Origin: an uncultured Chryseobacterium sp.
GTDB taxonomy: Bacteria > Bacteroidota > Bacteroidia > Flavobacteriales > Weeksellaceae
Direction: 5' to 3'
DNA length: 64,000 bases
Assembly (NCBI GenBank): GCA_913778085.1
Contig: CAJYXJ010000004.1
Location: 1-64,000 of the forward strand
The position numbers and the translations under genes were made by a program. The notes below the pieces were generated by a model. That model ran no database searches. It was not told the origin of the DNA and saw only the letters and a program-made list of their open reading frames with translations. This document shows, piece after piece, positions 17,084 to 26,888 of this stretch (the first letter of the stretch is position 1; each line of letters opens with the position of its first letter).

Positions 17084-20000
17084 ATGAAACACCTGAAGAT
17101 CATCATGTTGATTCTTTGCCTGGGCCTTTTCAGCGAGGCTTACACGCAGAAATACTATGACGAACAGTGGAAAAAAATTGCTGATAATTCTAAAAAAGGA
17201 CTTCAAAAATCCAACCTTCCCATTATTTTACAGATTCAGAAACAAGCTATGAAAGACAATAATGTTACCCAGCTAATTCTTTCTTTAAGAAATGAATTTT
17301 CGGTGGTTTACCTTACCCAGGATGACGAAAAAAACGACCTTACTTCCCGGTTTTTCAGGAAGCTTCAGGAAACGGGTGAAAAGCTTCAGGGGAAAGAAAA
17401 ACTTGTATATGCTATTTTTGAAAGCGGTTTTGTAAGGGATTATTTCGCACATAATTCATGGAAAATAAAAGCACGCACCAATGTCAACTCTCAGGATCTC
17501 TCCCAGATCGAAACCTGGAGCAAACTTGATTTTAAAAATTATGTTACGGCAGACTTTCAGAAACTGGATCTGCAGAAGCCGGAAATGAAAAATATTATTT
17601 TAAAAGACTACAAGCCGCTGTTTTATGATCTGGAACGTCCCGAATATTTTCCCTCGCTGCTCGACTGGTATCTGCTGAATAAAAAAGAATTCTTGTCGGA
17701 CAGCAGTTATTTTACAACCGATGAATTGCAGGAGAACAGGAAAAAAGTGGAAGGGATTTATAATGAGTTGATTACAGGAAATACAGGCAACTCCAGGTTG
17801 TACTTCGTGCATGATAAAATTACGGATGACTGCAACGTTACCAATTGCAGCAACAAGCTTGAACAGCTGCAGGAACTCGTAAGATCCGAGGTGGAAGGAG
17901 ATTACAAAGTCTTGGTCATGCGGGAGATGATGGAGATTCTTGTCGAGAAAAAACAGGCTAAAGAAGCATTGGAAGTCGCCGGGCAGGCAAAAAAAATATA
18001 TCCCGCGTCCCCGTTTTTAAAAGATATTGAAAATGAAATCAACAAAATTATAAACCCGGCCTTAACAATCGGTTACGAAGCGAATACCCAGAGCAATAAG
18101 CCGATACATGTAGTGGCCGAACATAAAAATGTATCCCAATTCATATTGAATATCTATGATGTTACCACAAACTACGGAGCATTTCTACAATATGTATCAG
18201 GCTCTTTTGATAAATTTGAAAAGAAATTGGTAAGAAAAGAACTGTATACTTTACCGGATCGTAAAGATTACTTACAGCACACCACCGCTTTGGAAATAAA
18301 GCCGTTGCCTCCCGGAATTTACATTGCCGAGTTTTCGGTTGTCGGCGCAGATCTTAAGGATCCGGAAGCAAGAAAAGACTTCTACTTTCTTGTCTCAGAT
18401 CTAAATACCGTTTCCCAAAGTAATGAATACGGCAATAATCCACAGCCGGAATTCCGATTGGTAAATAGTGAAAACGGAAAACCTCTTACGAATCAGGACC
18501 TTATTTTATACGAGTATGTTTCAAATAAATCACCGAATACGATTAAGGCAAAAACCGATGCCAGAGGAAACTTCAAAATACCTGATACAAAAGACAGTAA
18601 TTATTACAGATATATTCTGGTTCAGCAGGCAGGAACTAATAATTTTCGTTTGATCAATATTTACGGTAACAATTTTTATGACAGAAGCTCAAATCCTAAT
18701 AAGCAGGACCGCTCTTCATCTCAGATCTTTACGGACAGGGCTGTTTACAGGCCGGGGCAGACGGTATACTTTAAAGTAATCAATACAAAAATTGAAAATG
18801 AAAAAGAATCGGTAATTGCGGGTTTAAAACAATCCGTTATGATGTTTGATGCCAATCGTAATGAGGTCTCATCGCAGTCGTTTATCACGAATGAATTCGG
18901 GTCTTATCACGGGAGTTTCGTTATTCCTAAGGGTACATTAAACGGAAGATTCGAAATGATGACGGATGACGATATGGTCGTAAAGAAAGCTTTCGATGTG
19001 GAGGAATATAAAAGGCCGAAGTTTGAGATTACTTTTGAGCCGGTAAAAGATGAATATAAATACGGTCAGACCATCGAGCTCAAAGGAAAGGCGGCAATGT
19101 TCTCAGGAGTTCCGCTCAGCAATGCTGTAGTAAGCTACGAGGTTAAAAAACAGAACATCCGATGGAAATATTTCAGCTGGTACGAACAGGATTACGATAA
19201 TTATGAAAACTCGATTCTCGGTGAGGCAAAGACAAACGAAAAAGGAGAATTTAGCATTACTTTGGATCTGAAAAAAGATCCTTTCTTAAAGGGAATTCAG
19301 GTAGATAATTATAATATCAAGGCATCAGTAACGGATATCAACGGTGAAACGCAATCTTCAGAAACAGACCTGAATGTCGCTTCAGTTTCATATTATATTA
19401 AATCTCCCGATATTAACAATACTTTTACCGATGAGCCCCTGAAAGTGAAGGTGGAAACAAAGAATTACAACGATCAGCCGGTTCAGAAATCTTATCACGC
19501 TAAGCTTTCTAAACTGATCTCTCCGGACAGGATTATAAGAAACAACTTTAAAAGCGGAGTGCAGGATCTGCCTTTCTTCTCAAAGGAAGAATTTACAGCA
19601 AAATTCCCTCACGATCTTTTTGATAAAAGTGAAGAACAGCAAAACTGGAAAACAGAAAAAATGATAACCGATAAAATCCAGGAATCCTCCGTCGAACTGA
19701 ATTTCGGAAAACTGGAGGCTGGAGATTATCATTTGGAATTGTACGATATTCAGGATAGTGACACTATAAAATCGGTACAGAATTTCAGTGTTTGGGATAA
19801 AAATGCTTTAGCAGCAGATCAGAAAACATTTTTAACAGTTGTGCAGCCCGACAAAAAGTTTTTCAGGGGTGAAAAGGCAAAGATTTATGCTTACTCTGCG
19901 GTTCCGGATGCGCTGGTAACAATCTACATTCAGGACGGTTCAGGAACAACACGTACCGAAACCCGTAATTTTATCAATGGTGTTTTGGAATATACCATTG

Positions 20001-22978
20001 ATATTCCTAATGTAAAATCTATGTCGGTTTTAAATTTACAGTTTCAGGTAGCTGCCTTTAACGATGTGCAAACGCAGGAAATAAAGCTGGATATAAAAGA
20101 TTCGGAAGAACCTCTGAAAATAGAAACCATAACCTTCCGCGATAAAGTGGAGCCGGGTTCAAAAGAGAAGTGGGCCATAAAAGTCTCAGGAGACAAAGGC
20201 GAAAAAATAAATGCGGAGGTATTGGCCAATATGTATGACATGTCTCTGGATCAGTTCAGCGTAAACGATTTCAATTGGAGCAGGCTCTACCAGCAGCTTG
20301 ATCATTATTTCAACTATAATCAGCAGAACGGGCTTAAAAGAGAATCGTATATCAAGAGAATAAATTATGGACAGGGAATATATATTAATGTTCCCCGCTT
20401 CAACTGGTATGACGGAGAATTGCCTCCGGGTTATGGATTGGCAGGAAGTGCTGCTATGTATGGCAATGCTGTTCCGGCTGCTGCACCGCGTTCGGGAGTT
20501 AGAATGAGACTGCAGAGTGTAAGAATGGATGATGCCGCGGTAGATATTGTAAATTCAGGAAGACAGCTTACAGCAATGGAAATGAAAGAGTATACAGATA
20601 TTTATACGCCTGGTTATGAAGAAAAAAAGCTGGAAAAAATCCCGGTCCGCCAGAACCTCAACGAAACCGCCTTCTTCTACCCGGATCTGAGAACCGATTC
20701 CGAAGGCAATGTAAGCTTTGAGTTTACTTCGCCGGAAGCTTTGACGAAATGGAAGCTGATGTTCCTGGCCCATACAAAGGATGCAAGGGCAGCTACTCTG
20801 GAAAAAGAAGTGGTGACCCAGAAAGAATTTTCCGTAACGCCTAATTATCCGAGGTTTGTGAGGGAAGGAGATGAGCTGAACCTGCAGTCGAAATTATCAA
20901 ATCTGACGGAGAAAAAGCTGAACGGTTATGCGGGATTACAGATCCTGGATGCTTTTACCAATCAGGATATTTCGGATAAATTCGGGTTGAGCGCGCTTAC
21001 AGCAGTTGCAGGATACAACAAGGAACAGGCTTTTTCACTGGAGGCTAACGGAAACTCCGTGGTGAGCTGGAAAATAAAAGTACCTGAAAATGTCTCCTCG
21101 GTTATTTTTAAAGTAGTTGCTAAAGCCGGGAAATATTCGGATGGTGAACAGAATGCGGTGGCAGTTCTTCCCAATAGGATACTGGTAACCGATGCCCTTC
21201 CGATATTCGTAAAAGAAGGGGAAACCAAAACTTTCGACTTGGAAAATCTTAAAAATACAGATTCTAAAACCATCACGAATGTCTCCAATACCCTTGAACT
21301 CACAACCAATCCGATCTGGGAAATAATGTTTGCGCTTCCGAGCCTTAAAAATGATCCCAATAGTTCAGCAGAGGTAATCTTCAACAAATGGTTCGCGGAT
21401 GTGCTGGCTTCGGAGATTTTTAAAGCCAACCCTAAAATAAAAACGGTATTTGAACAGTATCAGGAAAAAGGAGTATTAAATTCAAACTTTGAAAAAAACC
21501 AGGAGTTGAAGCAGATGCTGTTGGAAGAGACCCCTTGGGTACTCGAAAGCAAAAATGAAAATGAGCAAATGCAGAAACTGGCCCTGCTGTTTGATGCCAG
21601 CACCATGAAAAACTCGATTAGTAAAGATTGGGAAGATTTGAAGAAACTCCAGAACCCGGACGGCAGCTTTTCCTGGTATCCCGGCTATCCCGGATCATAT
21701 TCAACATCGCTGTATATCCTGAAAAATTTAGGTAAAATTAATGTATGGCTGAAAGATAATCTGGTATACTATCAGAATGCCGATCAGAAAGAAATGGTAA
21801 AAAAACTGATCGGATATATCGACGGCGAAATCGAAAAATATACGGATGCTAAAGGGAAGAATATCTGGACGAACTGGACCCTGGATTATCTGGATTCAAG
21901 GAATTACTGGGAAAAAGAATATCCGCTAAAAGGAAAAGGTGCCAGTTTAAAAAATCTGGTAAAACAGAAAGCGAAAACAGCAATGCTTACCGACTTTACC
22001 TTTTTCGGGCTGCACCGTGCGGCACTGCTGATGAATGATTACGGTTTAAAAGAGGTCTCCGGCAAGATCATAAATTATTTAAAGGAAACCTCCGTAACCT
22101 CAAAAACCCAGGGCATTTATTGGAAACAGAACCTGGACGACTGGGGTTGGTTCAGCTCAAAAGTAGTCAATCATGCCGGTGCCCTGGAAGCTTTTAACAA
22201 ACTGAACCCTGATGACCAAAAGTTCATTGAGGAAATGAAGATCTGGCTGATTACCCAGAAAGAGGTCAATTCCTGGGGCAGTTCCAGAGGTACGGCAGAG
22301 GTCATCTATACGATACTTAATTCAGGGAAATCCTGGACCGGAACAGAAAGCGATAAGGCAACGATTATCTGGGGCGGAAAAGAACTGAAACCCGAAACCC
22401 AGGCTGCAGGTTATGTAAAATCAACGGTAAAATCAGATGTTTTGGATAAAAATTTAGCAACGGTTACCATTACCAAACCGGGGCCGGGAATTGTACAGGG
22501 CGGACTGTTCTGGCAGTATTACGAAGACCTGGATAAGATAAAATCTTCCGAAACGTACCTTTCCATGACAAAAGAACTGTACAGGAAGATCAAAACCATA
22601 AACGGGGAAGAGCTTCAGAAAATCACACCGGAAACCCCGCTGAAAGTAGGAGATAAAGTCACGGTAAGAATGATTTTGAATACCGACCGTCCGATGGAAT
22701 TTATCCATATCAAAGACATGCGGGCTGCCGGATTCGAGCCGGTGGATGTGATGTCAGGATATCAGTGGAGAAACAGCTTAGGCTACTACCAGTCGACCAA
22801 AGATGCTTCTGCCAATTTCTACATCGAGCGGATGCCGAAAGGGAAATATGTATTTGAATATGACCTGGTGGCCAATGCCTCCGGAAAGTTCTCCAACGGG
22901 ATCACCACCATCCAGAACTATTATGCACCGCAGATGAATTCGCATACGAAAGGGCAAAACGTAACCATTTCAGAATAA
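17084..22978 (+). CDS. Alpha-2-macroglobulin-like protein B, thioester lost
   Basis: The tandem paralogue of the preceding gene has exactly the same length (1964 residues) and co-linear domains: signal peptide ending AYTQ (22), DRAVYRPGQTV near 551, VEEYKRPKFEITFE, LRTDSEGNVSFEFTSPEALTKW, and KPGPGIVQGGLFWQYYEDL near the end. At the thioester site CAEQ is replaced by Ser-Ala-Glu-Val (1428-1431). Where copy A has TSP3-like calcium repeats, this copy has a Gly/Ala/Met-rich segment (about 1125-1160), so the bait-like regions differ although the scaffolds match. The short spacing to copy A and the terminator behind it suggest a two-gene operon. Confidence 0.88.
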   Translation: MKHLKIIMLILCLGLFSEAYTQKYYDEQWKKIADNSKKGLQKSNLPIILQIQKQAMKDNNVTQLILSLRNEFSVVYLTQDDEKNDLTSRFFRKLQETGEKLQGKEKLVYAIFESGFVRDYFAHNSWKIKARTNVNSQDLSQIETWSKLDFKNYVTADFQKLDLQKPEMKNIILKDYKPLFYDLERPEYFPSLLDWYLLNKKEFLSDSSYFTTDELQENRKKVEGIYNELITGNTGNSRLYFVHDKITDDCNVTNCSNKLEQLQELVRSEVEGDYKVLVMREMMEILVEKKQAKEALEVAGQAKKIYPASPFLKDIENEINKIINPALTIGYEANTQSNKPIHVVAEHKNVSQFILNIYDVTTNYGAFLQYVSGSFDKFEKKLVRKELYTLPDRKDYLQHTTALEIKPLPPGIYIAEFSVVGADLKDPEARKDFYFLVSDLNTVSQSNEYGNNPQPEFRLVNSENGKPLTNQDLILYEYVSNKSPNTIKAKTDARGNFKIPDTKDSNYYRYILVQQAGTNNFRLINIYGNNFYDRSSNPNKQDRSSSQIFTDRAVYRPGQTVYFKVINTKIENEKESVIAGLKQSVMMFDANRNEVSSQSFITNEFGSYHGSFVIPKGTLNGRFEMMTDDDMVVKKAFDVEEYKRPKFEITFEPVKDEYKYGQTIELKGKAAMFSGVPLSNAVVSYEVKKQNIRWKYFSWYEQDYDNYENSILGEAKTNEKGEFSITLDLKKDPFLKGIQVDNYNIKASVTDINGETQSSETDLNVASVSYYIKSPDINNTFTDEPLKVKVETKNYNDQPVQKSYHAKLSKLISPDRIIRNNFKSGVQDLPFFSKEEFTAKFPHDLFDKSEEQQNWKTEKMITDKIQESSVELNFGKLEAGDYHLELYDIQDSDTIKSVQNFSVWDKNALAADQKTFLTVVQPDKKFFRGEKAKIYAYSAVPDALVTIYIQDGSGTTRTETRNFINGVLEYTIDIPNVKSMSVLNLQFQVAAFNDVQTQEIKLDIKDSEEPLKIETITFRDKVEPGSKEKWAIKVSGDKGEKINAEVLANMYDMSLDQFSVNDFNWSRLYQQLDHYFNYNQQNGLKRESYIKRINYGQGIYINVPRFNWYDGELPPGYGLAGSAAMYGNAVPAAAPRSGVRMRLQSVRMDDAAVDIVNSGRQLTAMEMKEYTDIYTPGYEEKKLEKIPVRQNLNETAFFYPDLRTDSEGNVSFEFTSPEALTKWKLMFLAHTKDARAATLEKEVVTQKEFSVTPNYPRFVREGDELNLQSKLSNLTEKKLNGYAGLQILDAFTNQDISDKFGLSALTAVAGYNKEQAFSLEANGNSVVSWKIKVPENVSSVIFKVVAKAGKYSDGEQNAVAVLPNRILVTDALPIFVKEGETKTFDLENLKNTDSKTITNVSNTLELTTNPIWEIMFALPSLKNDPNSSAEVIFNKWFADVLASEIFKANPKIKTVFEQYQEKGVLNSNFEKNQELKQMLLEETPWVLESKNENEQMQKLALLFDASTMKNSISKDWEDLKKLQNPDGSFSWYPGYPGSYSTSLYILKNLGKINVWLKDNLVYYQNADQKEMVKKLIGYIDGEIEKYTDAKGKNIWTNWTLDYLDSRNYWEKEYPLKGKGASLKNLVKQKAKTAMLTDFTFFGLHRAALLMNDYGLKEVSGKIINYLKETSVTSKTQGIYWKQNLDDWGWFSSKVVNHAGALEAFNKLNPDDQKFIEEMKIWLITQKEVNSWGSSRGTAEVIYTILNSGKSWTGTESDKATIIWGGKELKPETQAAGYVKSTVKSDVLDKNLATVTITKPGPGIVQGGLFWQYYEDLDKIKSSETYLSMTKELYRKIKTINGEELQKITPETPLKVGDKVTVRMILNTDRPMEFIHIKDMRAAGFEPVDVMSGYQWRNSLGYYQSTKDASANFYIERMPKGKYVFEYDLVANASGKFSNGITTIQNYYAPQMNSHTKGQNVTISE

Positions 22979-22999
22979 TAAAAAAACAATCATTATCAT

Positions 23000-23032
23000 A
23001 AAACGGCTTCCTTTTTAAGGAGCCGTTTTTTA
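23000..23032 (+). terminator. Terminator of the alpha-2-macroglobulin operon
   Basis: AAAACGGCTTCC (23000-23011) pairs with GGAGCCGTTTT (23019-23029) with one bulged T, followed by a T-run. It lies 22 nt after the stop. Confidence 0.8.
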
Positions 23033-23038
23033 TCTTTG
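23031..23038 (+). promoter_or_regulatory. Candidate -7 box for the SWIM gene
   Basis: TATCTTTG fits TAnnTTTG and lies 13 nt before the ATG at 23052, directly after the terminator. No -33 element is obvious. Confidence 0.4.
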
Positions 23039-23051
23039 GAAAAAAATTCAG

Positions 23052-24701
23052 ATGTACAACCTATCGGACTTACAGAACCAGTTTTCAAAACAAAAAATAA
23101 ACAAAGCAAAGAAGCTGTCAATAAGAGAATTTGAAGAAAGTGAAAAAAACCGTTTTGTCTGTTTTGTAGATGAAGAAGCAGCGTCTTATGATGTTGGCAT
23201 GACTATAGATGCAAAAGCTGAAATTACGGAATATTCCTGCGAATGCGGCAGTAAGGATTTCTGTATCCATGCTTTAGCGATGGGTATTTTTATGTCGGAA
23301 AACAAGACGGGCAAAACCGCTTCCCGTCGAGGACCCAGAAAGAAGATCTCCGAAACCGAACTGGTAATGGAAGATCTTAATTCGGAAGAATTAAAAAGCT
23401 GGCTGTTGGAATTCTTTAAAAAGAACAAAGACGCAGAAATGCAGTTTATGCTCAGTTTCGGACAGAAGAAAAAAGAATTTTCGGAAGCTGAGATTTCAGA
23501 GCTTATTAAAAATGCCATTGCCTTCGTAGCCGGAAAAAGAAAAAGCCTTACCGCACCGGAAGTTAAAAAAATAGTTGATCTTCTCACAAAAGCATTGGAG
23601 CCGGTGGAGGAGTATCTTATGCAGAACCCAAACAAAAGAGAAAGCATTAAAAGATTCTTATGCTTGAGTGAACAGATTTCCTTATACACGAGAAAGATTC
23701 TCTTTGCGGGCACCAGGATGGATACTTTTCAGAAAAAATTGAGAGCGCGCTTTATTGCCAATCTTAACCACATGAAAGATTTCGACCTGTGGAAAGAAAT
23801 GGCTGCTGAAAATTGGTATCTGTTTCTGAGAAGCAAAGAGGCGATGACGTTCGATTTCTATTATTTCATCAGAGAATTATACCACGACGGTAACTCCGAT
23901 CAGAAAATGTACATTGCCGGACTGGTAAGGGATGAGATTAAAGTATGGATGAAAATCGGTTTCGACCTGAGAACTTCCTTGAAGCAGGATTTGTTGGAGA
24001 TCATTGCCGAAAACGGTTTTTTTGCCGAGCTTCAAAGCTATTTTCCAATTGAAAGGTATCAGAATTCCTACAACCTCCAGGTCATCAGTGAAATCATGAA
24101 GATCGATCTTAAGAAGGCGGAAAAGGCCTGCAAGATGGTCATTGAATCCAATGTAGATGAAAGATTTAATCTTCCTTATTACGAAATACTGGGAAAAATA
24201 TATGAGACAGAGGGCTGCCCGGCAGACATGGCCTACATTAAAAGGAAAAGATTCTGGGAAACACTTTCTCTGGATGATTATATTTTTATTGCGGAAAATG
24301 AGGCCGATGCAGAGGAATTCAAAAAGTTCAGGAATAGGGTATTGGCTTTCCTGAAAAATTCTTTTTTTAATTACAAGGAAACAACGGAACTGTATTTCGG
24401 TATTCTGGATTATGAAAAAAACTATAAAAAGATGCTCGACGTTATCGACAGCAACACCCCAACTTCCGTCATTAACCTCTATGCTGAAAAATTATATTTA
24501 ACCCATAAAAATAAGTTTCTCATGGCCGTGAGATCACGAAATGAATGGAACAGCACGGAAGAAGATGAAGAAGTACTGGCCGACTTTCTTACCTCAAAAT
24601 ACGATGCCGGGCAGCTGGAGGATTCTTTTGCTAAAAAATACTACGGCTTCGGATCAGACCGGTTTTCAAAAAAGGTTTTAAGAAAAGCAGGACTCTCTTA
24701 G
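23052..24701 (+). CDS. SWIM zinc-finger protein
   Basis: A 549-residue cytosolic protein. A SWIM-type zinc finger near the N terminus reads YSCECG...FCIHALA, with ligands Cys63, Cys65, Cys71 and His73 in the CxCx5CxH pattern. A basic linker (KTASRRGPRKK) and a long helical region without recognised motifs follow. SWIM domains bind DNA or protein partners; in bacteria they often belong to proteins near SNF2 helicases or MoxR/VWA genes, but none is adjacent here. The function is unknown. Confidence 0.75.
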   Translation: MYNLSDLQNQFSKQKINKAKKLSIREFEESEKNRFVCFVDEEAASYDVGMTIDAKAEITEYSCECGSKDFCIHALAMGIFMSENKTGKTASRRGPRKKISETELVMEDLNSEELKSWLLEFFKKNKDAEMQFMLSFGQKKKEFSEAEISELIKNAIAFVAGKRKSLTAPEVKKIVDLLTKALEPVEEYLMQNPNKRESIKRFLCLSEQISLYTRKILFAGTRMDTFQKKLRARFIANLNHMKDFDLWKEMAAENWYLFLRSKEAMTFDFYYFIRELYHDGNSDQKMYIAGLVRDEIKVWMKIGFDLRTSLKQDLLEIIAENGFFAELQSYFPIERYQNSYNLQVISEIMKIDLKKAEKACKMVIESNVDERFNLPYYEILGKIYETEGCPADMAYIKRKRFWETLSLDDYIFIAENEADAEEFKKFRNRVLAFLKNSFFNYKETTELYFGILDYEKNYKKMLDVIDSNTPTSVINLYAEKLYLTHKNKFLMAVRSRNEWNSTEEDEEVLADFLTSKYDAGQLEDSFAKKYYGFGSDRFSKKVLRKAGLS

Positions 24702-24843
24702 AATATTTGTACGACAGTGTAACAATAGAAACAGTCATCTAACAGATCTTATGATAAGGTTTTAAAAAAGATAAAACTAAAATGAACAAAACACTGAGTT
24801 TGATCTTCAAAGATCGTAATCGTCTTGTTGTGATATTGACATC

Positions 24844-24888
24844 AAAAAACTTCCGACACCCAGCATCCCTCTTCCTGCCTTTTAATCT
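24844..24888 (-). repeat. Dispersed intergenic repeat, copy 1
   Basis: The reverse complement of this stretch matches 28279-28321 at roughly 35 of 43 positions by eye (core GATTAAAAGGC.GGAAGA.GGA.GCTGG). It lies in the 276-bp gap before the DUF1569 gene. No convincing gene is seen in the rest of that gap. Confidence 0.6.
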
Positions 24889-24946
24889 CAAATACCAATT
24901 CAAAAAACAAAATTAATTTCATGTAGTTTCTGTATCGAAAAACTGA

Positions 24947-24954
24947 TATATTTG
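24947..24954 (+). promoter_or_regulatory. Candidate -7 box for the DUF1569 gene
   Basis: TATATTTG fits TAnnTTTG and lies 23 nt before the ATG at 24978. A TTTC at 24927-24930 is a weak -33 candidate. Confidence 0.4.
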
Positions 24955-24977
24955 CTTTTCAACATTCAGATAAAACT

Positions 24978-25433
24978 ATGGAAAACGTTTTTGAAGCAAA
25001 AGATGCTCAACATTACATTGACAGGATCAACAGGCTTACTCCGGAAACTAAGGGGTTGTGGGGGAAAATGACGGTGGATCAGATGTTGGCACACTGCAAC
25101 GTATTGTACGAGATGGTCTATGAACCCGAAAAACACAAGAAGCCGGGAGCCATCGCAAAATTCATCCTTAAAAACTTCGTAAAGCCCAAGGTAGTCGGTG
25201 AGAAGGCATACGCGCAGAACGGACCGACGGCACCGCAGTTTATCATTTCCGACCCTAAGAATTTCAATGAGGAAAAGAAAAGGCTCATCGGATTCATCCA
25301 GAAAACCCAGCAGCTGGGCGCATCGGCTTTTGACGGCAAGGAATCTTTTTCTTTCGGAAAACTAAAAGCCTGGGAATGGAACAATATGTTTGCCAAGCAC
25401 CTCAACCATCACCTGGCCCAGTTCGGGGTTTGA
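24978..25433 (+). CDS. DUF1569 (DinB-like) protein
   Basis: A 151-residue cytosolic protein of the DUF1569 branch of the DinB/YfiT four-helix fold. Visible features are the opening helix (YIDRINRLTPETKGLWGKM), VDQMLAHCNVLYEMVY with a likely metal-ligand His, and the C-terminal WEWNNMFAKHLNHHLAQFG with His residues. Members are putative metal-dependent thiol-conjugating enzymes, but the substrate is unknown. The next gene starts 1 nt after its stop, suggesting co-transcription with the small secreted protein. Confidence 0.8.
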   Translation: MENVFEAKDAQHYIDRINRLTPETKGLWGKMTVDQMLAHCNVLYEMVYEPEKHKKPGAIAKFILKNFVKPKVVGEKAYAQNGPTAPQFIISDPKNFNEEKKRLIGFIQKTQQLGASAFDGKESFSFGKLKAWEWNNMFAKHLNHHLAQFGV

Positions 25434-25434
25434 T

Positions 25435-25968
25435 ATGAAAAAGCTTCTGTTATTTTTTCTCGCAATATTTGCTGTTTCACTTTCTTTTGCACAGGTAAAG
25501 AAATTCCCTCTGGAAAATGAAAACTTCAGTGAAGTCGTCCTCAATAAAAAAATGAATTTTGAAGGATTCATGACGGGAAACGTACCCTTTAAGCTGTCAT
25601 TTGACAGTGTATTTAAAAATCCTGAAAAACCGGCCTCATATTTTATTGCGGGACAGTCTGAAATCGATGGTAATACTTCTGACTTTCTGGGAGAAATGGT
25701 TTTTACTGAAAAATACGATGTGAAAGGCAGTCCCGACCAAATGCTTGTTTTCGGAAATTTTTACTTTGTCGGAGGTGAAAGCAGGAATAATTCCGGTACG
25801 TTTAGAGGAAAATTCAGGATTCAGCTAACTAGAGATCTTAACAGTATAGAGAAATTCTCCACCCTCACTTTTAAGGGAAAATGGAAAAGTGATGCCGGTG
25901 CAGCAGACATTGATGTCTGGTGGGCAAACTATACCCCTGCCGATATTTCAAAAGTGATATTTAAATAA
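25435..25968 (+). CDS. Secreted protein of unknown function
   Basis: A 177-residue protein with a clear signal peptide (MKKLLLFFLAIFAVSLSFAQ, cleavage after Ala19 or so). The start is ATG 25435: earlier in-frame starts lie inside the DUF1569 gene and would bury the signal peptide. The mature part is rich in beta strands and ends TFKGKWKSDAGAADIDVWWANY. The next gene has the same layout and a related FKGKW/LKGNWKS ending, so the two are probably diverged relatives. Function unknown. Confidence 0.65.
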   Translation: MKKLLLFFLAIFAVSLSFAQVKKFPLENENFSEVVLNKKMNFEGFMTGNVPFKLSFDSVFKNPEKPASYFIAGQSEIDGNTSDFLGEMVFTEKYDVKGSPDQMLVFGNFYFVGGESRNNSGTFRGKFRIQLTRDLNSIEKFSTLTFKGKWKSDAGAADIDVWWANYTPADISKVIFK

Positions 25969-25982
25969 AACAACAACCGATT

Positions 25983-26453
25983 ATGAAAAGACTTTTATTA
26001 TTTTTTGTCCTTCTTTCAGGACTTACTTTCGCACAGATGCCGGATATTTCCAATGTATGGCTGAATAACAGCAAAGCGTATGTAGGAACCATCGGTAATC
26101 AAAACCAGGAAATCAAACTGAAAATCGATATTTCCGAGCAGAACAGAAAAAACGACCAGGAATATTTCGTTTCCGGTTATACCCTGGTGGATAAAGTCTA
26201 TGCCAAATTTGAAGGCAAATTTACCATAACCCAATATAAGGATGCCCGAAAAAAAGGAACGGTTTTCGGAGAATATGAACTGGCGGAAGAAAACAAAGGC
26301 AGGCATTCGGGAACTTTAAAAGGCAAATTCGTCTATACCTTCCGTTGGAATAAAGACACGGAAAAAGTGGAAGACCAGGAAATCGAACTTAAAGGAAACT
26401 GGAAAAGTTATGACGGAAGCATGGATTTTAAAACCTTAATTAAAAATCAGTAA
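25983..26453 (+). CDS. Secreted beta-rich protein of unknown function
   Basis: A 156-residue protein with a signal peptide ending LTFAQ (about 18). The body has repeated strands of the form GTVFGEYELAEE, SGTLKGKFVYTF and ELKGNWKSYDGSMDF, like a small beta barrel. It resembles the previous gene in length and in the terminal KGxWKS element. It starts 14 nt after that gene. No family is assigned. Confidence 0.65.
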   Translation: MKRLLLFFVLLSGLTFAQMPDISNVWLNNSKAYVGTIGNQNQEIKLKIDISEQNRKNDQEYFVSGYTLVDKVYAKFEGKFTITQYKDARKKGTVFGEYELAEENKGRHSGTLKGKFVYTFRWNKDTEKVEDQEIELKGNWKSYDGSMDFKTLIKNQ

Positions 26454-26474
26454 CCCTTTAAATAAAATCAGGCT

Positions 26475-26846
26475 ATGGAATTAGGTGCATTTTCTATCAG
26501 TTTAAGTGTAAAAGACCTTCAAAAATCAAAAGACTTCTATGAAAAACTAGGATTCAGCAAAATGGGCGGCGCTATGGAGCAGAATTACCTCATCATGAAA
26601 AACGGAGACCATATCATCGGTCTTTTCCAGGCTATGTTCGAGGGCAATATGCTTACCTTCAATCCGGGATGGGACCAGAATGCACAAAACCTGGAAACTT
26701 TTGACGATGTGCGCGATATTCAGAAAAAATTAAAAGAGCAGGAAGTCGAAATTTTGAAAGAAGCCGATGAAACCACTTCCGGCCCGGAACATATCTACCT
26801 GAAAGACCCGGACGGAAACATGATCCTGATCGATCAGCACCGGTAA
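26475..26846 (+). CDS. VOC-family (glyoxalase-like) protein
   Basis: A 123-residue single vicinal-oxygen-chelate domain. The opening FSISLSVKDLQKSKDFYEKLGF, the middle NYLIMKNGDHIIGLFQ and the end GPEHIYLKDPDGNMILIDQ are diagnostic of the fold (PF00903). Such proteins are glyoxalases, dioxygenases or resistance proteins; the substrate cannot be told. The next gene is another VOC protein of a different subfamily. Confidence 0.82.
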   Translation: MELGAFSISLSVKDLQKSKDFYEKLGFSKMGGAMEQNYLIMKNGDHIIGLFQAMFEGNMLTFNPGWDQNAQNLETFDDVRDIQKKLKEQEVEILKEADETTSGPEHIYLKDPDGNMILIDQHR

Positions 26847-26888
26847 CGGTAAAACTAAACTCAAAATCAACCTTAATACAATCATCTT

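Noticed and set aside
24782-24916. A 44-codon open frame from ATG 24782 in the gap before the DUF1569 gene.
   Set aside because: Most of it lies in the dispersed repeat 24844-24888, it has no recognisable features and no ribosome site; probably chance.
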